From positions 1-17,121 of the forward strand of contig DASWHR010000051.1 of the NCBI GenBank assembly GCA_036398095.1: a stretch of 17,121 bases of DNA, read 5' to 3'. This stretch comes from DASWHR01 sp036398095 (GTDB lineage: Bacteria; Actinomycetota; AC-67). The position numbers were made by a program, and so were the translations under genes. The first letter of the stretch is position 1. Every line of letters starts with the position of its first letter. Below, piece after piece: positions 11,999 to 17,121 of this stretch. The notes below the pieces were generated by a model. The model made no database searches, was not told the origin of the DNA, and saw only the letters and a list, made by a program, of their open reading frames with translations.

Positions 11999-14028
11999 GC
12001 GTGCACCGCCTCGCCCAGATAGGCGGCGACAACGTCGGGATGACGCTGGATCTCGCTCGCGGTGCCGTCGGCGAGCGGCATGCCCCGGTTGATCACGTAG
12101 ATGTAGTCGCACACACTGGTCACCATACGCACATCGTGTTCGATCAGCAGGATGCTCACGCCCAGCTCGGCGCGGATGAACTTCAGCAATCGGGCGAACT
12201 CGTCGGTTTCGGTGTTGTCCAGGCCGCTGGCGGGCTCGTCCAGCATCAGCAGCGGCGCACGCGTCACCAGCGCGCGGGCGAGCTCGACGTGTCGCAGCAC
12301 GCCGAACGGCAGGCCGGCGACGCGCCGGTCGGCGACGTCTTCCAGGCCCAGCATCGCGATGATCTGCCGGACCGAGCGGCGCGCATCGCGCTCGGCCTCG
12401 ATGGCTGCGTCGGTGAGTGTCAGGTGTCGCAGCACGCCGGTCTCGTTGTGTAGATGCGTGGCGACCAGAAGATTCTCGAACACCGACAACTGCGGGAAGA
12501 GTTGGATGAGCTGGAAGGTGCGGCCGACGCCCATCTGCGCGCGCAGATGCACCGGCATCGCGGTGGCATCCTCGCCGTAGAGCCGGACGGTGCCGCTCGC
12601 CGGCTCGTTCAGGCCGGCGATCGCATTGAACGTCGTCGTCTTGCCGGCCCCGTTGGGTCCGATCAGCCCGACGATCTCGCCGGTGCGAACCTCGACGGTG
12701 ACGTCGTCCGCGGCGGTCAGGCCGCCGAAGCGCACCACGATGTTGCGCGCCTCCAAGATCGGCGCGCGCTGCGAACGGTCGGCGGGCAGGTCGAACGGCG
12801 CCGGCTCCGCGGTGCGCCAGTCGCGGTGGGCCGGTTGCGCGGCGGCCGATCCGATCACCGGCAACTCGTCGTCGCGCGGATCGGATTCCAGATGCGAAAA
12901 GTCGAGCGCGCGTCGCTGGATGCCGCGCCGGCGTCGCGGTGCCGGCGCGCCGGGCGCCGCATCGGACGACATTTCGGACGGCGTCGCCGACGCGGGGCGC
13001 CGACGCCGAATCCGCCGGGCGCGTTCGCGGGCGCCGGCCGTGGCCGAAGACCCTGCGGCGCCGAGCCCGCCCGGATAGACGAGCAACACGACCAGAAGAA
13101 GTCCGACGGAGACGATGTCGAGGTTGTCGGCGAGCGCGCGGGTCACCGGGGTGTCCCAGAGCTGTCCGATGGCGTTGAGGAACGCGAACGCGCCTCCGGC
13201 GGCCACGGCGCCGCCGAGCGATCCGATCCCGCCGGTCACCGCGATCCCCAGATAGAACAGCGACTTGGTGAAGTCGAACTCGGTCGGGGTCGCGGTCTTC
13301 AAGTCCGTCATCATCAGCGTGCCGGCGATCCCCGCGAGCGCACCCGAGAGCGCGAACGCGAGCAGCTTGTAGCGCGTGACGTCGATGCCGAGCGAGACGG
13401 CCGCCGTCTCGGATCCGCGCACCGCGAAGAACGCGCGGCCGGTCTTGGACTCGCGCAGGTTCATCGCGGCGTACCAGGCGCCGGCAACGGCGGCGAGCAC
13501 GACCAGATAGAAGACCTCCTTGGACCGGAAGTCGAAGAACGTGACCGTGCCCGGCCGTCCGATGGTGCGGTTCGGGATCGTGGACGAGCCGCCTTCGCCG
13601 ACGAGCCACGCCGACGTGAACAAGAACTTATCGGCCACGTAGGCGAAAATCAGCGTCGCGACCGCCAGGTACAATCCGCGCACGCGCAGCGCCACCAATC
13701 CCAGCAGCGTTGCGACGCCGGCGGTGACGGCAACGACGATCGGCAGGTTGAGCGGGAATGGGATGCCGGCCTCGCGGGCCAGCAATCCGGTCGCGAACGC
13801 GCCGATGCCGACGAAGGCCCCCTGGCCGAGCGAGATCTGCCCGACCCAGCCGGTCAGGATCACCAAGCTCATCGCGATCAGCGCATACTCGCCGGCAAGG
13901 TTGGCGGCCTGCACCAGCGACGGCTGCGTCGACAGTGGCGGCAGCCACGGCGCAAGGATCAACGCGACGACGCCGGCGACCTTGAGCAGCAGCGCGTAGA
14001 CGCGCCGATCGGCGTCGCCGAGCCTCAC
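11995..14028 (-). CDS. livM-livG: Fused LivM permease - LivG ATPase of a branched-chain amino acid-type ABC transporter
   Basis: This 677-residue protein joins two normally separate subunits. Residues 1-320 are a LivM-type permease: about eight membrane helices, with the conserved LTGWVGQISLGQGAFVGIGA (59-78), RVRGLYLAVATL, and the coupling-loop region ESKTGRAFFAVRGSETAAVS. Residues about 321-420 are an Arg/Pro/Ala-rich linker. Residues about 424-677 are a LivG ATPase: Walker A GPNGAGKT 457-464, Q-loop Gln506 in GRTFQ, a divergent signature LPFGVLRHVE 573-582 where LSGGQ-like motifs normally stand, Walker B LLMLDE 593-598, SGLD, and H-loop His631 in IEHD. The start GTG 14026-14028 overlaps the livH stop. 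The frame continues upstream through livH but has no family similarity there. Confidence 0.93.
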   Translation of the reverse strand: MRLGDADRRVYALLLKVAGVVALILAPWLPPLSTQPSLVQAANLAGEYALIAMSLVILTGWVGQISLGQGAFVGIGAFATGLLAREAGIPFPLNLPIVVAVTAGVATLLGLVALRVRGLYLAVATLIFAYVADKFLFTSAWLVGEGGSSTIPNRTIGRPGTVTFFDFRSKEVFYLVVLAAVAGAWYAAMNLRESKTGRAFFAVRGSETAAVSLGIDVTRYKLLAFALSGALAGIAGTLMMTDLKTATPTEFDFTKSLFYLGIAVTGGIGSLGGAVAAGGAFAFLNAIGQLWDTPVTRALADNLDIVSVGLLLVVLLVYPGGLGAAGSSATAGARERARRIRRRRPASATPSEMSSDAAPGAPAPRRRRGIQRRALDFSHLESDPRDDELPVIGSAAAQPAHRDWRTAEPAPFDLPADRSQRAPILEARNIVVRFGGLTAADDVTVEVRTGEIVGLIGPNGAGKTTTFNAIAGLNEPASGTVRLYGEDATAMPVHLRAQMGVGRTFQLIQLFPQLSVFENLLVATHLHNETGVLRHLTLTDAAIEAERDARRSVRQIIAMLGLEDVADRRVAGLPFGVLRHVELARALVTRAPLLMLDEPASGLDNTETDEFARLLKFIRAELGVSILLIEHDVRMVTSVCDYIYVINRGMPLADGTASEIQRHPDVVAAYLGEAVHA

Positions 14029-14906
14029 AGGCCGCTCCGCACGTCCGACGCCGAGAATCGTTGTCCGCGGACGCCCATGACGATCACCGCGACCAGTCCG
14101 AGGACGGCCTGCTGGATCCCGACGGTCGAGCCGACGGCCGGCAGCGTCGGCACGATGCCGATCACCATCCCGACGAAGATCGATCCGATCACGGCGCCCT
14201 TGACGTTGTCGAGCCCGCCGAGCAGCGCCGCGACGAACGCCGGCAGCACTTCGAGCGAGAGCGTGTAGGGATGAAGGTTCGTGGTCGCGGCCAGCAGCAC
14301 GCCGCCGAGCGCGGCCAGCACTCCGGCGAAGGCCCATGCGACCGCGGTGGTGCGTTCCGGGTCGATGCCGACCAGACCGGCGGCGCGAGGATTGTTTGCG
14401 CTGGCGCGGAGCGCCAACCCCAGATCGGTGTACTTGAACAACGCGATGAACGCGCCGGCGGCAAGCAACGCGACCGCAAGCAGGCCGATCGACCCAAGCT
14501 GCAACGTCGCGTTGCCGACCTGATAGATCCGCTTCGGGAAGATTTGAGGCGCCGCCAGCGGCGTCGTTCCCCACAGACGCGCCGCGATCGCGATCAGCAG
14601 CCCCAGCACCGCGACCGTGCCGACGGTCTGCGCGGTCGGACCGCTGCGGCGAAGCCGCCTTACGACGATCCGCTCGACGCCCAAACCGATCAACGCGCCC
14701 GCGACCAGCGCAACGGCCAGCGCGACAAACACGCCTGAGCGCTGCGCGACCGAGTAGGCGATGTAGGCGGGGAACATCGCCATCGCGCCGTGCGCCAGAT
14801 TCAGCACCTTCGAGCCGCGATAGATGAACACGATCCCCAGCGCGAACATGGTGTAAGCCCCGACGAGCGGCATCGTCAAGATGATGTTGACGACGAAGTC
14901 GTTCAC
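14025..14906 (-). CDS. livH: Branched-chain amino acid-type ABC transporter permease LivH
   Basis: The 293-residue integral membrane protein forms half of the Liv importer channel, pairing with the LivM part of the fusion. It has about eight helices. Family motifs include GIVFIYRGSKVLNLAHGAMA near residues 24-43, the ATPase-coupling loop TDLGLALRASANNPRAAGLV, and the closing pattern FVAALLGGLDNVKGAVIGSI. Translation starts at GTG 14904-14906, one base after the binding-protein stop, and ends overlapping the fusion gene (GTGA). AAGGA lies 11 bases before the start. Length is normal. Confidence 0.96.
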   Translation of the reverse strand: MNDFVVNIILTMPLVGAYTMFALGIVFIYRGSKVLNLAHGAMAMFPAYIAYSVAQRSGVFVALAVALVAGALIGLGVERIVVRRLRRSGPTAQTVGTVAVLGLLIAIAARLWGTTPLAAPQIFPKRIYQVGNATLQLGSIGLLAVALLAAGAFIALFKYTDLGLALRASANNPRAAGLVGIDPERTTAVAWAFAGVLAALGGVLLAATTNLHPYTLSLEVLPAFVAALLGGLDNVKGAVIGSIFVGMVIGIVPTLPAVGSTVGIQQAVLGLVAVIVMGVRGQRFSASDVRSGL

Positions 14907-14907
14907 G

Positions 14908-16368
14908 TCAGTCGGCGTCCTTGCCGGCGTCGGCGTCGGTGATGAATTCGGTGTTCGCGTAGCGCCAACCCTGGAACGAGCCGGTCTGCGCGAGCGAAAA
15001 GAACGCTTGCGCCTTGACGTTCGGGAACTGCGGGCGGGTACGGCCGAACCGCATCGGCGGCGCCAAGCCCGACTCGAACGTCATCGAGTCGAGCACCGCC
15101 TTGATGCCAAGCCGTGTCGGCGCGGGCCCAAGCGCCTCGAGCGCCTCGACCAACAGCTCCATCCCGATGTAGGCGCCCTGCACGTGCGGGTTGTTCGCGT
15201 CTGCTTTCGAGTTGATGCGCCGCAAGTCGGCCAGGTACGTCGCGACGGCCGGCTCTTTGTCGAACGGATCGAGCGGCGGCTTGAACGAGGTCCACACCAG
15301 CATCCCGTCGCAGTACTTGTTGCAGTCCCGCGCGAACGCGTCGACGAACAGCGGCTGCGGCGCGCCGATCCCGATCCGCGGCCGCTGATTGCCGTTGCCC
15401 AAACCACCGTCGCCGACCCAGCGGGTCGCGGTCGCCGGCTCCAGAAGCATCGCGACGAAATCGCAGTCGCTGAAGTCCACGCCACCACACTTGCCGATGA
15501 AGTCGTTGACCTGGTTCGAGTACGACTGCTGGCCGCCTTGCACGCCGACGTCGGCTTTGACCGCGCCTTTGAGTCGCGAGATCGTTCCCAGGAACGCCTT
15601 GTGTCCTTCGACCCCGAACCGGTAGTTCTGATCCCACACGATCCCGAACGTGCGCGCGCCCTGCTGATAGGCGTGTCGCGCCATGATGTGCATGACCGAA
15701 GCGGTCGAGGTCGCGACCGGCCAGACCCACGGATCCTGATACTGGTCGATCAACTGTCCGTCGGAGCCGATCACCGGAAACTTCGCGTCACGGATCACAT
15801 GCGAGTCGATCGCGCCGCGCACGCCCTCGCTGGACGGGTTGACGGCCAGCCCGAAGTATTTCTTCGACTGGATCCAGCCTTCGATGAGGCGTTGGCCGCG
15901 CGCCGGCTCCCAGCCGTCGTCTTGATAGTCGATGCGGATCGTGCGGCCGCACACGCCGCCGGCGCGGTTGACCTTCTGCCGGACGGCTTCCATGCCGAAC
16001 TGCGCGTCGGCCAGAAAGTCTTTTGCGATGCCGGTCTTGACGACCGTCGCCGCGAAGCGAATCTCCTTCGCGGTCACACCGATCTCCGTCGCGCCCGCGT
16101 TCTGTCCTTTCGAACAATCGAACGTCTTGCCGCCGACGGTTCGGACGGGACCGCTGCCGGTCTGGACCGGAACCGGTCCCCCCGTTGGATCCACCGTCGC
16201 AGCGCCGCTCGCGTCGCCGGGGACGCCGGGATCGATGTCGCCCGGCGATCCGGCACTGACGATCCGCTCGACCCTCGGCAGTTGCGCGGTGAAGGCCGAC
16301 AGCAGGCTGATCGCGATCACGATGCCGGCCGCCGCCCACGCGCCCGACCCACCCGATGGTCTGCTCAT
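14908..16368 (-). CDS. Membrane-anchored substrate-binding protein of the Liv ABC transporter
   Basis: This 486-residue protein resembles type I periplasmic binding proteins of the Liv/HAAT family (Peripla_BP_6). It delivers the ligand to LivH and the LivM part of the fusion. Residues about 11-30 (WAAAGIVIAISLLSAFTAQL) are a hydrophobic helix with no lipobox Cys, so it is probably a signal anchor. A Pro/Gly-rich spacer follows (about 36-75). The domain begins near TEIGVTAKEIRFAATVV, with EAVRQKVNRAGGVCGRTIRI, YFGLAVNPSSEGV, and FPVIGSDGQLID. Several Cys pairs (CGGVDFSDC, CNKYC) suggest disulfides. The ligand is not predictable. ATG 16366-16368 overlaps the upstream stop (ATGA). Confidence 0.92.
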   Translation of the reverse strand: MSRPSGGSGAWAAAGIVIAISLLSAFTAQLPRVERIVSAGSPGDIDPGVPGDASGAATVDPTGGPVPVQTGSGPVRTVGGKTFDCSKGQNAGATEIGVTAKEIRFAATVVKTGIAKDFLADAQFGMEAVRQKVNRAGGVCGRTIRIDYQDDGWEPARGQRLIEGWIQSKKYFGLAVNPSSEGVRGAIDSHVIRDAKFPVIGSDGQLIDQYQDPWVWPVATSTASVMHIMARHAYQQGARTFGIVWDQNYRFGVEGHKAFLGTISRLKGAVKADVGVQGGQQSYSNQVNDFIGKCGGVDFSDCDFVAMLLEPATATRWVGDGGLGNGNQRPRIGIGAPQPLFVDAFARDCNKYCDGMLVWTSFKPPLDPFDKEPAVATYLADLRRINSKADANNPHVQGAYIGMELLVEALEALGPAPTRLGIKAVLDSMTFESGLAPPMRFGRTRPQFPNVKAQAFFSLAQTGSFQGWRYANTEFITDADAGKDAD

Positions 16369-17120
16369 CGCCCGTCCCCGATCGCGTCGAGCATGGTCCG
16401 GCGACGGATCGCAAGGTACACGGGAGCGGCCAGCAGGCTCCAAAGCACGAACAGCATCCCGAACTCGCCCGGCCTGCTTCGGATGAACGCGAACGAACGG
16501 ACGATTGCCTCGCCCGGGCCGCCGGCGCTCGGCACGGATACCGGCGGCGCGACGCCCCCCTCCGGCTGCGGCTGCTCGAACCGCTCGCCGCGCACGTCGG
16601 TGTCGCCGCCGGCCGTGTCATCGAAGTCGTCGCCCTCGTCGAGGAAGTCTTCGGCCTCGGGCAACAGGAAGATGCCGTAGCGCGACTCGGACTCGACACC
16701 GGCGAGCGAGACGATCACGCGGCTGCGGCCGGCGCTCCCGCCTCGGTTCGCCGGATTCGAATCGTTGTAGACGATCAGATCCAATCCGTTGACCGTGATC
16801 GTGTCGTCGTCGTTGACGGCCTTGTCGGATGCGATCAGGCCGGGTTCCTTCGCGACGATTCCTTGATAGCCGCGCGGACTCGCAAGCCGGTACGGCCCCG
16901 GGACACGTGCGCGCATCTGGGCGCCCAACGTTCGATTGATCGCCTCGGCGACGGCGGCCGGATCGCATTCGCCGCAGCGAAAGCCCGGCGCGCGCACGTC
17001 GGCATAGTCGCGCTCGAACGTCGCGAGCGTCGTGCCGGTCCGGCCGTGCGCTCGCGTGACGGCGGTCGTGGTAATCCGGCCGATCGAGATCTGATCGCCG
17101 ATCGAGACGCCGGACGCGGT
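16365..17120 (-). CDS. Membrane protein with outer domain, start outside window (partial)
   Basis: The frame is open from the window edge to TGA 16365-16367, giving at least 251 residues. The visible N-terminal part is beta-rich and extracytoplasmic in style (SIGDQISIGRITTTAVTRAH). It is followed by CGEC, a region with DDDTITVNGLDLIVYND, an acidic stretch (EAEDFLDEGDDFDD), a Pro/Gly-rich spacer, and a C-terminal membrane helix (FGMLFVLWSLLAAPVYLAIR) ending RRTMLDAIGDGR. This resembles a secreted domain held by one C-terminal helix. It overlaps the binding-protein start (ATGA) and so belongs to the transporter operon. GTG 16995-16997 is an internal codon, not the likely start. No family is recognised. 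Confidence 0.8.
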   Translation of the reverse strand, partial: TASGVSIGDQISIGRITTTAVTRAHGRTGTTLATFERDYADVRAPGFRCGECDPAAVAEAINRTLGAQMRARVPGPYRLASPRGYQGIVAKEPGLIASDKAVNDDDTITVNGLDLIVYNDSNPANRGGSAGRSRVIVSLAGVESESRYGIFLLPEAEDFLDEGDDFDDTAGGDTDVRGERFEQPQPEGGVAPPVSVPSAGGPGEAIVRSFAFIRSRPGEFGMLFVLWSLLAAPVYLAIRRRTMLDAIGDGR

Positions 17121-17121
17121 C

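Noticed and set aside
10769..12022. Long plus-strand open frame (417 codons) opposite livF and the lipoprotein gene
   Set aside because: It is antisense to a clear ATPase with all motifs. Its product is Arg/Gly/His-rich without a recognisable fold, as expected from high GC content.
11999..13609. N-terminal extension of the lipoprotein frame
   Set aside because: It is a shadow of the fused transporter gene. The signal peptide and lipobox begin at GTG 11998.
12454..14268. Plus-strand open frame of about 600 codons opposite the LivM-LivG fusion
   Set aside because: The complementary strand encodes well-conserved transporter domains. This product is charged low-complexity sequence typical of GC-rich shadows.
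14029..14574. N-terminal extension of the LivM-LivG frame upstream of GTG 14028
   Set aside because: It overlaps livH in another frame and is Arg/Gly-rich. The permease begins naturally at the GTG that overlaps the livH stop.
14881..16680. Plus-strand open frame of about 600 codons opposite the binding protein
   Set aside because: It is a shadow of the binding-protein gene, with no family-like motifs.

Overview
This window is very GC-rich, densely coded bacterial chromosome. Genes often overlap by four bases (ATGA, GTGA, TTGA, CTGA), GTG and TTG starts are common, and several starts sit 5-6 nt after a -10-like hexamer, which suggests leaderless mRNAs. Together with the actinobacterial-looking rpsF-ssb-rpsR-rplI operon and an ECF sigma factor, this fits a high-GC lineage in or near the Actinobacteria. 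That placement is inference: no rRNA is present, and related high-GC phyla such as Chloroflexota are not excluded. I see no phage, insertion sequence, CRISPR array or tRNA.

Layout. (1) 1-153 (+): the tail of a probable NUDIX hydrolase. (2) 177-1977 (-): an ECF sigma factor translationally coupled to a single-pass membrane protein with a large outside domain, plausibly its regulator. (3) 2034-2635 (-): a VapBC toxin-antitoxin pair with a perfect palindrome at its promoter. (4) 2671-4485 (-): the ribosomal/replication operon rpsF-ssb-rpsR-rplI, with a structured rpsF leader and a clear terminator. (5) 4696-5037 (+): a small anchored Pro/Thr/Ser-rich protein. (6) 5057-6171 (-): two secreted cupredoxins with type 1 copper ligands, one surface-anchored. 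(7) 6310-7824 (+): an aldehyde dehydrogenase, then 7907-9157 (+): a secreted two-repeat protein of unknown function. (8) 9158-9393: a convergent intergenic region with two strong GC hairpins. (9) 9394-10651 (-): a second antitoxin/PIN toxin pair coupled to a single-pass membrane coiled-coil gene. (10) 10727-17120 (-): a branched-chain amino-acid-type (Liv/HAAT) ABC transporter operon: membrane protein (cut by the window edge), membrane-anchored binding protein, LivH, a LivM-LivG fusion, an extra lipoprotein, and LivF.

How the parts fit. The Liv operon appears to encode a complete importer in which one permease and one ATPase are a single polypeptide, and three extracytoplasmic proteins (binding protein, lipoprotein, partial membrane protein) are co-translated with it. 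The cupredoxins and the Pro-rich anchored protein form a small cell-surface cluster, probably for extracytoplasmic copper or electron transfer. The most unusual items are the Liv operon architecture, the three-gene toxin-antitoxin-membrane cassette with a probable CTG start, the CxxC next to a copper site, and the SSB with a non-Phe tip. No single locus can be called a new system from sequence alone.
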